Shown piece after piece: positions 16,369-24,942 of a DNA stretch of 64,000 nt (its first letter is position 1; every line of letters begins with the position of its first letter). A model generated the notes under the pieces. It did no database searches and was not told where the DNA came from. It saw nothing but the letters and a program-made list of their open reading frames with translations. The position numbers were made by a program, and so were the translations under genes. This DNA comes from an uncultured Oscillospiraceae bacterium (GTDB lineage: Bacteria; Bacillota; Clostridia; Oscillospirales; Acutalibacteraceae). The DNA lies in the NCBI GenBank assembly GCA_905192745.1, contig CAJJLZ010000005.1, positions 1-64,000 on the forward strand. Reading direction: 5' to 3'.

Positions 16369-17226
16369 TCACAGCAGCCGCAGAAAGAGCGTCGTCACTA
16401 CCCCGGAGAGCGCGCCGATGATCGCTACCATTCCCGCGAGCCGTCGGATGGTTCGGTTTCGTTCCTTTTTCAAAAGCTGCCGAACGGCCCGCCGCTCGCA
16501 TTCGGGGAGTTTGGCGTCGGCCAGATGACCAATCGCCGTCTGTATATTCAGGGCGGCCAGCATGTCCGCCTCCACCGCGTCGTTCAGCGCCGCTGCCAGA
16601 ATACCGGTGGGGCTGCCGCCATAGAGGGGGCGGTCGATTCCCTTTTCCTCCAGTATCCGCAAAACGCTGCGTTTGGCGGCGGTGAATCGGCTGCGGACGG
16701 TGCTGGGCGGTTCGTGCAGAGTGCGGGCGATTTCCGCAAGACGCATCCCGACAAAATAATACAGAATCAATACTTCGGCGTAGCGGGGATTCAGATGGGT
16801 GAGCACATCGGTCATGTCGGTGCGCAGATTGCTGCCGTCCATCTCGTCATAGACGGCGGATTCCGACAGGGCGCCCTCTTCCAGAGGAACCAGCCGCCGG
16901 CTGTCCGCATCGACGGCGCTTCGTACATCCCGCGCGCAGTTTTCCGCCGTGCATCTCAGCCAATTGTAAAAAGCCTCCGGATGACGGAGGGTGGGGAGGT
17001 ATTTGAAGGCTTTGATATAGGTGTTCTGCAGGGCGTCGTTTACGTCCTCCTCCCGATGCAGGATTTCCCGGATCGCGCAGCGGATCGGCCGGCAGGTTGC
17101 CTGAAACAGGGCGGTGAAGGCTTCCTGGTCGCCGTCCATCGCCCGGCGTACCAGTTTTTCATCACAGGGATACCGGCGTTTCGGAGCGGTCGGCCGTTCG
17201 GTTTTCTCCGCAGTGAATGCTTTCAT
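16369..17226 (-). CDS. ECF-like sigma factor with C-terminal extension and membrane anchor
   Basis: A 285-aa protein. Sigma region 2 lies near 28-95 (EEDVNDALQNTYIKAFKYL) and region 4 near 140-190 (LAEIARTLHEPPSTVRSRF). Unlike a normal ECF factor of about 180 aa, it continues about 95 residues into a helical segment and ends in a hydrophobic helix (AGMVAIIGALSGVVTTLFLRLL) preceded by basic residues, which looks like a tail anchor. That would hold the sigma factor at the membrane until released; this is inference. ATG 17226 is eight bases after GAGGGG and is preferred to TTG 17232. No adjacent anti-sigma gene is present. The - strand leader has a TATATA box but no clear -35. Confidence 0.85.
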   Translation of the reverse strand: MKAFTAEKTERPTAPKRRYPCDEKLVRRAMDGDQEAFTALFQATCRPIRCAIREILHREEDVNDALQNTYIKAFKYLPTLRHPEAFYNWLRCTAENCARDVRSAVDADSRRLVPLEEGALSESAVYDEMDGSNLRTDMTDVLTHLNPRYAEVLILYYFVGMRLAEIARTLHEPPSTVRSRFTAAKRSVLRILEEKGIDRPLYGGSPTGILAAALNDAVEADMLAALNIQTAIGHLADAKLPECERRAVRQLLKKERNRTIRRLAGMVAIIGALSGVVTTLFLRLL

Positions 17227-17352
17227 CGGCAAGTCCCCTCATTTCCCACTATATATCTATAAAGACCGTCTATTCCTCAAAAATCGACGAAAAAATTCAC
17301 ATTTTTTAAGAAAAATATTCCGATGGATTTATAAATAAAAAAGAACAAATGT

Positions 17353-17381
17353 TTGACTTTTGAAAAAAGAAAGCGTATAAT
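17353..17381 (+). promoter_or_regulatory. Promoter of the radical SAM gene
   Basis: TTGACT (17353-17358) and TATAAT (17376-17381) have a 17-base spacer within an AT-rich stretch shared with the divergent sigma-factor gene. Confidence 0.85.
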
Positions 17382-17446
17382 GCAAACAAACGGAGGAATT
17401 TTCCGGTTTATGGACTTTGAAATACGGGTAAAGGAGGAGTGACGCC

Positions 17447-18688
17447 GTGGCGAATCTGATATTGCCGCCAACGCTGGAGGCGGAGGATAAAATCCGCCTG
17501 ATTCAGGATTCCGCGCGGTTTGACATTGCGGACGCCAGTGAGCTGACCGCCGATGAGATTGCCGATCTGGAGACCATCCGCGCACCGCATACGCCTCCCA
17601 CCGTTCCCAAGGTGGGGCTGTCCAACGATTGTATCTTTAACTGCTCCTACTGCAGCTGCCGCGCCGGGCTGGAATGCCGCCGGCGCTATACCTGCACCCT
17701 GCGGGAATTGGCGGAAATCGCCGTGCAGTCGGCCAAAAACAATCCGACCATGGGGGTATTCGTCACCTCCGGCATCTATAAAAACGCGGATTATACCGAA
17801 GAGCTGATCGTGGAAACCCTGCGGATTATGCGGCAGGAACTGCGATACAGCGGGTATATCCATGCCAAGATCATGCCGGGCGCCGATCCGGAGCTGATCG
17901 AGCGGGCCGGATGGCTTGCCGACCGGCTGAGCGTGAATATCGAATTACCCCACAGCGAAGGATATGCCGTGATCGCCAAGCAGAAAAATAAAACCAATAT
18001 TCTTACCCCGATGGGGGAAATCAGCCGTCGTGTCCGAAACCACGCCGGGGAAATCAACGCCGCCGGCCGCCGTTTTGCCCGCAGCGGGCAAACCACCCAG
18101 ATGATCGTGGGGGCGATGAAGGAGACGGACCGCACCGCCATGACGCTTTCGGCGGCGTTGTATCGGAAATATCGGCTGCGGCGGGTGTATTATTCCCCCT
18201 TTCATCTGCCCCGTTCTTCTCACTTTGACTTTTTTCCGGAGGAAAACACCCCGCATTGGCGGACCCGCCGTCTGTATCAGGCGGATCGGCTGGTACAGCT
18301 CTACGGCTTTACGGTGGAAGAACTTCTGCCGGAAGAGGAACCCAATTTTCCCTTTGATCTCGATCCCAAAGCGGTTTGGGCGATGCGGCATCTCGATCAG
18401 TTCCCGGTGGAGGTGAATACGGCGGATTATGAAATGCTCCTTCGGGTACCGGGAATCGGCGTCACCTATGCCAAACGGATCCTTCAGGCCCGCCGCCTTC
18501 ATGTGCTGACGCATGACCTTTTGCGAAAGATCGGCGTATCCCTCAAACGCTGCCGGTACTTTATTACCTGCAACGGCAAATATACCGGCGGCCGTCTGCT
18601 GGATTCCCCGGCGCTGCGGCCGATGATCAGCGACGTAGCTTCCCAGACAAGGCTTTTCGGTCCGCTGCCCAACGCGAACGCCTCCTGA
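17447..18688 (+). CDS. Radical SAM protein with helix-hairpin-helix tail (DNA modification/repair type)
   Basis: A 413-aa protein. The 4Fe-4S-binding cysteines are Cys62, Cys66 and Cys69 in CIFNCSYC, so it should cleave SAM to a radical. The C-terminal part has a helix-hairpin-helix (LLRVPGIGVTYAKRI), a DNA-backbone-binding element. This combination matches the family annotated as putative DNA modification/repair radical SAM protein. Members of that family are usually encoded beside a uracil-DNA-glycosylase-like partner, which is absent here. The start is GTG 17447, nine bases after AAAGGAGG. Its chemistry is not established; the nucleic-acid link rests on the HhH domain and family name. Confidence 0.88.
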   Translation: MANLILPPTLEAEDKIRLIQDSARFDIADASELTADEIADLETIRAPHTPPTVPKVGLSNDCIFNCSYCSCRAGLECRRRYTCTLRELAEIAVQSAKNNPTMGVFVTSGIYKNADYTEELIVETLRIMRQELRYSGYIHAKIMPGADPELIERAGWLADRLSVNIELPHSEGYAVIAKQKNKTNILTPMGEISRRVRNHAGEINAAGRRFARSGQTTQMIVGAMKETDRTAMTLSAALYRKYRLRRVYYSPFHLPRSSHFDFFPEENTPHWRTRRLYQADRLVQLYGFTVEELLPEEEPNFPFDLDPKAVWAMRHLDQFPVEVNTADYEMLLRVPGIGVTYAKRILQARRLHVLTHDLLRKIGVSLKRCRYFITCNGKYTGGRLLDSPALRPMISDVASQTRLFGPLPNANAS

Positions 18689-18721
18689 CGAGATAAAAGA
18701 AATAAAAGAGAAAGAAAAAAC

Positions 18722-18753
18722 AAAAAAGGCCCCAATGCCTGCGCATTGGGGCC
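18722..18753 (-). terminator. Terminator facing the methyltransferase remnant
   Basis: GGCCCCAATGC (18728-18738) and GCATTGGGGCC (18743-18753) form an 11-bp stem with a four-base loop. On the - strand it runs into TTTTTT. It has no T-run on the + strand, so it belongs to the leftward remnant rather than the radical SAM gene. Confidence 0.85.
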
Positions 18754-18810
18754 TGCAATAACCGATGAAGGGCAATCCGCGTTGACGAGCCGGATCGTCG
18801 TCCGGCAGCG

Positions 18811-18912
18811 TTACCGCTCCGTCAGGCGTTCCCGCAGCCGGCGGATATAGGAGGCGTTGCTTCCGCAGCAGCCGCCGATATAACGCACAAACTCCGCCGC
18901 CGGAAGTACATC
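18811..18912 (-). pseudogene. C-terminal remnant of a homocysteine S-methyltransferase
   Basis: Reading the - strand, 33 codons ending in TAA at 18811 give FVRYIGGCCGSNASYIRRL followed by RERLTER. IGGCCG is the zinc-binding cysteine pair of the homocysteine methyltransferase family and is followed, as usual, by a short helix to the C-terminus. The frame upstream continues a little without family resemblance, and the rest of the barrel (about 250 residues) is missing before 19122. The gene's own terminator survives just downstream. This is best explained as the tail left by a deletion. Confidence 0.75.
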
Positions 18913-19022
18913 CCGTATCCGCCCTCTCGCGCCCTGCTGTCCGAAAAATCATCCCGAAATCCGCGCATTCCGGATAGTATCAACACACTCTAGAATACAC
19001 CGAAAAGGGAAAGCGTGTATAG

Positions 19023-19051
19023 AACAAATTCCGCAAAAACCGGAATTTGTT
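19023..19051. repeat. 11-bp inverted repeat
   Basis: AACAAATTCCG and CGGAATTTGTT flank a seven-base CAAAAAC loop. Neither strand has a clean T-run after the stem. It lies between the methyltransferase remnant and the capD-like gene and could be a leftover regulatory or terminator structure. Confidence 0.5.
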
Positions 19052-19085
19052 GCTTTGTCTTCCACAGCCCGCGAAAAACAGAAAA

Positions 19086-19116
19086 ACACGGCGTTCCATT
19101 TTTCGCCGTGTTTTTT
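19086..19116. terminator. Terminator of the capD-like gene
   Basis: ACACGGCG and CGCCGTGT form the stem, flanked by AAAAA on the left and TTTTTT on the right, so it can act on both strands. Confidence 0.85.
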
Positions 19117-19121
19117 CCATT

Positions 19122-21110
19122 TTATTCAGCCGGGGAGGCTTCTTCCTTTTCGGCAGGAGTCTCCGCCGCGCCCTCATCGCCTTTTGCCTCGGACTCAAGA
19201 TGCAGTTCCCTGTGCTGAAAGGTGGGAACCAGATCGTACAGACGGCGGATGATGACCGCCACGTCTTCGTCGTTCATGACCTCTTTGAGCGCCCGCATCT
19301 TCCGGATGAAATCATCGATGTCCACCGGAATCTGATTGCCGATGAAAATTTTGTTGTTCATGGTGGACTGGAGACCCTCTTCATTCATCAGCAGCTCTTC
19401 AAACAGCTTTTCACCGGGGCGCAGTCCGGTAAAGACGATGGGAATATCCCGGTAGGGTTCCTTCCCGTATTGACGGATCAGGTTTTCCGCCAGGGTGACG
19501 ATTTTAACCGGTTCTCCCATATCCAGCACGAAAATTTCTCCGCCGTGCGCCATGGCGCCTGCCTGAAGGATCAGGGAAACCGCTTCGGGAATGGTCATAA
19601 AATACCGGATGATATCCGGGTCGGTGACGGTGACGGGGCCGCCTTCCTCGATCTGCTTTTTAAACAGAGGGATTACCGATCCGTTGCTTCCCAGCACGTT
19701 GCCGAATCGTACCGCGACATATTCCGTCCCGGTGGACTGCTCCGCCATATACTGCATAATCATTTCGCAGCAGCGCTTGGTCGCGCCCATCACATTGGTA
19801 GGGTTAACCGCTTTATCGGTGGATACCAGAACAAATTTTTTCACCCGGTAGAGATCGGCGAGATTAGCTACGTTAAAGGTGCCGATCACGTTGTTTTTTA
19901 CCGCTTCCTCCGGATTGGTTTCCATCAGCGGCACATGCTTGTGCGCCGCCGCGTGGAACACCACGGTCGGCTGGAAGGTGCGGAACAGCCGATCCATTTT
20001 CTTGAAGTCCCGCACCGACGCGATCTGAACGCTCAGGTTGATGGAATCCCCGTATTTCCGAATCAGTTCCTGCTGAATCTCATAGGCGTTGTTCTCGTAG
20101 ATGTCCACAACGATCAACTGCTTCGGCCGGTATTTCACAATCTGCCGGCAGAGCTCCGAACCGATGGAGCCGCCGCCGCCGGTGACCATGCATACTTCGT
20201 CCCGGATAAAGGCGGCGACGTCGCTGTTGTCGAAACGGATGGCTTTCCGTCCGAGCAGATCCTCCAGATTGATATCCTTGGCCTGACCGAGCAGACCGAG
20301 ATCGCCGTCGATGGTCTCATGAATGTAGGGAAGAACCTTGATTTTGCAGTTGGTGTTGGAGCAGATTTGCAGAATCCGCTTCCGGTCCGCCTCATCGCAG
20401 GAGGGCATGGCGAACAGAATGGTATGGATGCCGAACTGCCCGCAAAGCGCCGGGATAACGTCGGTGGGGCCGTATACCTTAACGCCGCCGATACTGCGGC
20501 CGATTTTCTCCTTATTGTCGTCCACAATGCACAGCGGGTTATACCGGCAGTCCACCCGCTGCATTTCCTCCAGAATGCTTCGGCAGGCCTGTCCGGCCCC
20601 CACAATCAGCGTCGGCTCCCTCAGTTCGGTGGAAATATGACGGTTCAGAGCGGTGTAAATATACTGATACAGCAGCCGCATTCCTACAATAGCGAAAACG
20701 GCAAGCAGAAAAGCCAGCACCATATAGATGTTGGACGGCATTTCGTGAAGAAGGGTCATAATCAGATAACTGACCGACGTCCCCAGAAAGAGGCTGGAGA
20801 TAACCAGCAGAAAATTTTTCACCTCCGCATACCGCCAGATACTGCGGTAGGTGCCGCAGAGAGTAAGAGACAGGCTGTTGCAGAGGGTGAACAGAATCAG
20901 AGACCAATAGGTGTCCGAAACGGTCAGATGCACGATTGCCATGGTGTTGGAAAGAAAGAAGGAGGCGAAGCAGGCAAGACAGAGGGTGATTAAATCAATG
21001 AAAACCAACACAATTTTACGAATACTCATATTCCTCATTCGTTTGCTCTCTCGTTTCCTTTTATTTTTCACGGTAAACAGCGGCTTGATTAGCTGCCGGA
21101 CATCTCCCAT
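19122..21110 (-). CDS. Membrane-bound nucleotide-sugar 4,6-dehydratase (CapD/PglF/WbpM family)
   Basis: A 662-aa enzyme with about four N-terminal membrane helices (to about 150), a first Rossmann-like region (GAGQACRSILEEM near 170), and a C-terminal SDR domain with the NAD motif TGGGGSIGSELC. Instead of the usual YxxxK it carries MxxxK in NVMGATK after STDKAVNPT, the variant known for UDP-GlcNAc 4,6-dehydratases of the PglF/WbpM type. It makes a keto-deoxy sugar for surface glycans. An acidic tail, DEGAAETPAEKEEASPAE, follows. No glycosyltransferases are nearby. ATG 21110 has a weak GGGGA site; ATG 21038 or 21029 are alternatives. Confidence 0.92.
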   Translation of the reverse strand: MGDVRQLIKPLFTVKNKRKRESKRMRNMSIRKIVLVFIDLITLCLACFASFFLSNTMAIVHLTVSDTYWSLILFTLCNSLSLTLCGTYRSIWRYAEVKNFLLVISSLFLGTSVSYLIMTLLHEMPSNIYMVLAFLLAVFAIVGMRLLYQYIYTALNRHISTELREPTLIVGAGQACRSILEEMQRVDCRYNPLCIVDDNKEKIGRSIGGVKVYGPTDVIPALCGQFGIHTILFAMPSCDEADRKRILQICSNTNCKIKVLPYIHETIDGDLGLLGQAKDINLEDLLGRKAIRFDNSDVAAFIRDEVCMVTGGGGSIGSELCRQIVKYRPKQLIVVDIYENNAYEIQQELIRKYGDSINLSVQIASVRDFKKMDRLFRTFQPTVVFHAAAHKHVPLMETNPEEAVKNNVIGTFNVANLADLYRVKKFVLVSTDKAVNPTNVMGATKRCCEMIMQYMAEQSTGTEYVAVRFGNVLGSNGSVIPLFKKQIEEGGPVTVTDPDIIRYFMTIPEAVSLILQAGAMAHGGEIFVLDMGEPVKIVTLAENLIRQYGKEPYRDIPIVFTGLRPGEKLFEELLMNEEGLQSTMNNKIFIGNQIPVDIDDFIRKMRALKEVMNDEDVAVIIRRLYDLVPTFQHRELHLESEAKGDEGAAETPAEKEEASPAE

Positions 21111-21211
21111 TTTTCAATCCCCATTATATTACCATGGTTTCCGCCGTTCTGCAACAATATACAGCGCCGCATTTTCTGGCGCGCCGTCAGCCTTTGCCGG
21201 CGGCGCTGCTG

Positions 21212-21247
21212 AGAAATGCTGTCGCATTTCTTCCGAACGACATTATA
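21212..21247 (-). promoter_or_regulatory. capD-like promoter -10 and leader hairpin
   Basis: On the - strand TGG-TATAAT (extended -10; TATAAT at 21247-21242) starts a transcript that immediately forms AGAAATGC-loop-GCATTTCT (21212-21231). The same arms recur at 20-41. The rest of the 340-base interval between capD-like and htpG holds the htpG terminator and nothing else recognised. Confidence 0.55.
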
Positions 21248-21393
21248 CCATAGAAGGCGGCGGAGGAAAAGCCGATTGTCCGTACAAACCGCTTTCAACT
21301 AAAAAGACCGGCCGGGACAGGCAAAAAAGCGAAAAACCGATCGGATTTTTTGATTTGCCGCCGGCTTTGCATTTTCCGGAAAAGTTTACCGCG

Positions 21394-21434
21394 AAAAGAG
21401 CCGCCGAATACCGGTCAGGGCATTCGACGGCTCT
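21394..21434 (-). terminator. htpG terminator
   Basis: On the - strand AGAGCCGTCGAAT pairs with ATTCGGCGGCTCT (one mismatch), followed by TTTTCG. Confidence 0.78.
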
Positions 21435-21453
21435 TAGGGGCGGAAGCTTTCCG

Positions 21454-23337
21454 TCAGCGGGAAGCCATCAGGTCGCAGATCTGGCTGCTGAACGCCGCCG
21501 GATCGTCAATCGGCAGCCCTTCAATCAGCAGGGCCTGAGTATACAGCAGCTGCGCATACTCCCGCAGCTTATCCTTATCGCTGTCATAAAGAGAAACCAG
21601 CGTGCCGAAAATCGGGTGGGATTCGTTGATTTCCAGAATCCGATCCGCCTGCACCTTGTTGTCGGTCGGCATCGCGTTGAGCACCTTTTCCATTTCCAGC
21701 GAAAGGTCGCCGCCGCTGGCGAGACAGACCGGGTGGGTCTTCAGCCGCTTGGACAGCCGGACTTCCTTGACCTTTCCGTCCAGCGCCTCCGTCATGAAAC
21801 CGAAGAGCTCCTTATTCTCCTCCTGCAGCTTTTTCTCTTCATCCTTCTCCTCCGCCTCAAAACCGAGATCGCCGGAGGAAACCGAGCGGAATTCCTTGCC
21901 GTCGCTGTCGTGAAGCACCCGCAGGGCAAATTCATCCACGTCGTCGGTGCAGTACAGAATCTCGTAGCCTTTGTCCCGAACCGCTTCGCTCTGGGGCAGA
22001 CGGGCCAGCTTGTCCACGCTGTCGCCGCAGGCATAGTAAATGTATTTCTGCTCCTCCTTCATCCGGCCGACATATTCGGCCAGAGTGACCGGCTTTTCCT
22101 CGGTGGAGGAATAGAACATCAGCAGCTCCTGCAGCACGTCCTTATGCTGGCCGTAGTCGGCGTAAACGCCGTATTTCAGCTGGAGACCGAAATTCTTGAA
22201 GAACTTTTCGTAATTCTCGCGGTCGTTGTTCAGCATGGCGAGCAGCTCGCTCTTGATCTTTTTTTCCAGCCGGGCGGCGATTACCTTGAGCTGGCGGTCG
22301 TGCTGAAGCATTTCCCGGGAAATGTTCAGCGACAGGTCCTGTGAATCCACCAGACCGCGGACAAAGCTGAAGTAATCGGGCAGCAGGTCGGCGCACTTAT
22401 CCATAATCAGCACACCGCTGGCGTAAAGCTGAAGGCCCTTCTCGTATTCCCGGGTATAATAGTTGTAGGGCGCGCGGGAGGGGATGAAAAGCAGCGCGTT
22501 ATAGGTGGCCGCGCCTTCGGTGCTGGAGTGGATAACGCGGGCCGGATTCTCGTAGTCGAAAAATTTCTCTTTGTAAAAGCTGTTGTAGTCCTCGTCGGTC
22601 AGCTCGTTTTTGTTCCGTTTCCAGAGCGGAACCATGCTGTTGACGGTTTCCACCTCGGTATAGCTTTCGTATTCGCCTTCCGCTCCCTCCTTCGGGCGGG
22701 ATTTTTCGATCTCCATTTTAATCGGGTAACGGATGTAGTCGGAGTATTTCTTAATAATTCCCCGCAGACGGTAGGTATCCAGAAATTCGTCGTAATTATC
22801 CTCTTCGGTGTTCGCCTTGATGTTCAGGACGATGACGGTGCCGTGCCCATCCATCCCGCAGGGCTGGATGGTATAGCCGCTTGCCCCGTGGGACTGCCAT
22901 TCGTAGGCTTCGTCCGCCCCGTAGGCGCGGGAGCGGACGGTTACGCAGTCGCTGACCATAAAGGCGGAGTAGAAGCCCACGCCGAACTGGCCGATGATAT
23001 CGACGTCCTCTTTGGCCTCGTTTTCCTTTTTAAAGGCGAAGGAGCCGCTTTTCGCAATGGTGCCGAGGTTGTTTTCCAGTTCCTCCTGCGTCATGCCGCA
23101 GCCGTTGTCCGTCAGGGTAAGGGTGCGGTTTTCCTTATCCACATCCAGCCGGATAAAGAAATTGTCCCGGCTGACGCCGGTCAGCCCGTCGGTCAGCGAA
23201 CGGTAATACAGCTTATCGATTGCGTCGCTGGCGTTCGAAATCAGTTCCCGCAGGAAGATTTCGCGATGGGTATAGATGGAATTAATCATCAGGTCGAGCA
23301 GACGCTTTGACTCGGCCTTGAACTGTTTGGTTTTCAT
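21454..23337 (-). CDS. htpG: Hsp90 chaperone HtpG
   Basis: An ATP-dependent cytoplasmic chaperone of 627 aa, the normal length. The GHKL ATPase site is visible: ELISNASDAIDKL, TLTDNGCGM and GQFGVGFYSAFMV. The middle domain includes VDSQDLSLNISREMLQ. The open frame continues to GTG 23373, but ATG 23337 opens the conserved MKTKQFKAESKRLLDLM and is about 12 bases after AGGAAGGGA; ATG 23349 sits too close to that site. A perfect CIRCE element directly upstream places it under HrcA, so it should rise on heat shock with groESL and dnaK. Confidence 0.97.
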   Translation of the reverse strand: MKTKQFKAESKRLLDLMINSIYTHREIFLRELISNASDAIDKLYYRSLTDGLTGVSRDNFFIRLDVDKENRTLTLTDNGCGMTQEELENNLGTIAKSGSFAFKKENEAKEDVDIIGQFGVGFYSAFMVSDCVTVRSRAYGADEAYEWQSHGASGYTIQPCGMDGHGTVIVLNIKANTEEDNYDEFLDTYRLRGIIKKYSDYIRYPIKMEIEKSRPKEGAEGEYESYTEVETVNSMVPLWKRNKNELTDEDYNSFYKEKFFDYENPARVIHSSTEGAATYNALLFIPSRAPYNYYTREYEKGLQLYASGVLIMDKCADLLPDYFSFVRGLVDSQDLSLNISREMLQHDRQLKVIAARLEKKIKSELLAMLNNDRENYEKFFKNFGLQLKYGVYADYGQHKDVLQELLMFYSSTEEKPVTLAEYVGRMKEEQKYIYYACGDSVDKLARLPQSEAVRDKGYEILYCTDDVDEFALRVLHDSDGKEFRSVSSGDLGFEAEEKDEEKKLQEENKELFGFMTEALDGKVKEVRLSKRLKTHPVCLASGGDLSLEMEKVLNAMPTDNKVQADRILEINESHPIFGTLVSLYDSDKDKLREYAQLLYTQALLIEGLPIDDPAAFSSQICDLMASR

Positions 23338-23386
23338 CTCGGAGACCATTCCCTTCCTGGCGGCGGAAAGCACCGCCGCATCATGT

Positions 23387-23413
23387 TTAGCACTCTGTTT
23401 GCTTGAGTGCTAA
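23387..23413. promoter_or_regulatory. CIRCE operator (HrcA site) of htpG
   Basis: TTAGCACTC-N9-GAGTGCTAA matches the CIRCE consensus at all 18 arm positions. It covers the predicted transcription start, so HrcA would block initiation. Confidence 0.97.
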
Positions 23414-23418
23414 ACAAT

Positions 23419-23447
23419 ACTATAGCGCGGTTTGGCATAAAACGCAA
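23419..23447 (-). promoter_or_regulatory. htpG promoter
   Basis: On the - strand TTGCGT (23447-23442) and TATAGT (23424-23419) are separated by 17 bases, immediately ahead of CIRCE. Confidence 0.88.
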
Positions 23448-23642
23448 GGGTTCGTCCGCCGGAAAATGTTAAAATTTTGAAAACAAAGGGGCCGCGAGGG
23501 GGATGTCCCGGAAAGACAGGATATTTTTCCAAAGCGGCGGTTATAGTAAACGGCGGGAAAGAACGGCATTTGACAGGACGGCGTACGGCGGGTAAACTGA
23601 TAGCGGAAGCGCCGATAAAAAACGATGAAAAGGGGAACATGG

Positions 23643-24710
23643 ATGAGAACGTTTCTGCGCCCGGCCGCCTTGCTGACGGCCGCCCTGTGTTTTCTGGCCG
23701 GCCTGACCGGCTGCGGCGGAAGGGGCGCGGCGGAGCGGTATGAGGCTTCTTATGTCGATCTGTTCGATACCGTGACCACCCTGACGGCTTATGCGGACGA
23801 TCGGGCCTCTTTCGACCGCTGGGCGGCGGACGTCCATGCCGCGCTGCTGGAATATCACCAGTTGTATGATATCTATAAGGAATACGAAGGCGTCGTGAAC
23901 CTCTGCCGGATAAACCGAGAAGCGGCGTCCGCGCCGCTGGCGGTGGACAGCCGGATCCTCGGCCTGCTGGAAATGGGGAAGCAGGCGGGGGAGGAGACCG
24001 GCGGAAAGGTGAATGTGGCTCTGGGCTCTGTCCTGACCCTGTGGCGGACCTGCCGGGAAGCGGGGCTGGCCGATCCGGCGAACGCCGCTCTGCCGTCTAT
24101 GGAGACGCTCCGCGCGGCGGCGGAGCACATCGATCCTGCGGATATCGTGATCGACCGGGAAACGTCCACCGTGTTTCTGGCGGACCCTCTGCTGAAAATC
24201 GACGTGGGAGCGGTCGGCAAGGGCTATGCGGCGGAGCAGGTCGCCCGTTGGGCGGCGGAACACGCGGAGGAATACGGCGTGACCTCCGCTCTGCTGAACC
24301 TCGGCGGCAATATCCGCGCTGTCGGCGGCCGGGCGGACGGCACGCCCTGGAAGGTCGGGATTCAGGATCCGAAGAAGGCGGAAACCGGCGGCCTGCTGAT
24401 GCTGGTGGGGCTGGACGGAGAGGATGCGCTGGTCACCAGCGGGGATTATCAGCGGTATTACTCCGTGAACGGGAAGCGGTACGCGCATATCATCGATCCG
24501 GATACGCTGATGCCGCCGGAGTATATGTCGTCGGTCAGCGTGCTGTGTCCGGATTCCGGCCGGGCGGACGCTCTGTCCACCACCCTGTTTCTGATGCCGG
24601 TGGAGCAGGGGAAGGCGCTGGTGGAATCCCTTCCCGATGTGGAAGCGGTATGGGTTGCAGCGGACGGGACGATTACCTATAGCTCCGGTTTTGAAGCCGG
24701 CGTGCTTTGA
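23643..24710 (+). CDS. apbE: ApbE-family FAD:protein FMN transferase lipoprotein
   Basis: A 355-aa exported enzyme that attaches FMN covalently to Ser/Thr of partner proteins such as Rnf/Nqr subunits or extracellular flavin reductases. A lipoprotein signal ends in LTGC with Cys24 as the anchor. Conserved ApbE stretches are LLNLGGNIRAVGG, VTSGDYQRYY, AHIIDPDT and GRADALSTTLFLM. ATG 23643 is preferred because AAAAGGGG lies seven bases upstream; the open frame begins at 23625. It is divergent from htpG. No Rnf, Nqr or FMN-binding target gene lies within the window, so its substrate is elsewhere. Confidence 0.94.
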   Translation: MRTFLRPAALLTAALCFLAGLTGCGGRGAAERYEASYVDLFDTVTTLTAYADDRASFDRWAADVHAALLEYHQLYDIYKEYEGVVNLCRINREAASAPLAVDSRILGLLEMGKQAGEETGGKVNVALGSVLTLWRTCREAGLADPANAALPSMETLRAAAEHIDPADIVIDRETSTVFLADPLLKIDVGAVGKGYAAEQVARWAAEHAEEYGVTSALLNLGGNIRAVGGRADGTPWKVGIQDPKKAETGGLLMLVGLDGEDALVTSGDYQRYYSVNGKRYAHIIDPDTLMPPEYMSSVSVLCPDSGRADALSTTLFLMPVEQGKALVESLPDVEAVWVAADGTITYSSGFEAGVL

Positions 24711-24815
24711 AAAAAGGAACACGGACAAACGCCCCCTGACACAGGAAGACGGACGGATGCATTGGGACGCGGAGAAGGATTGCACGAAATTCTCTGTTTC
24801 AGGGAACGACGGCTC

Positions 24816-24844
24816 TTGTTTTCCTTGGATAGGGTTGGTATAAT
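24816..24844 (+). promoter_or_regulatory. asnS promoter with extended -10
   Basis: TTGTTT (24816-24821), 17 bases, TGG-TATAAT (24839-24844). The leader of about 90 bases can form a CTTCCT/AGGAAG hairpin near 24880-24895 but shows no T-box sequence. Confidence 0.8.
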
Positions 24845-24942
24845 GGCATTCGGAAGAAATGTCAACGGCATTTTTGCCTTCCTGATGAAAAGGAAGCCGC
24901 CGGGCGTATATCCTGTCCGGCCGGCGAAAGGATGATAAGGAA

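Noticed and set aside
24845..24942. T-box leader for asnS
   Set aside because: No T-box sequence, no specifier stem and no terminator in the short leader.
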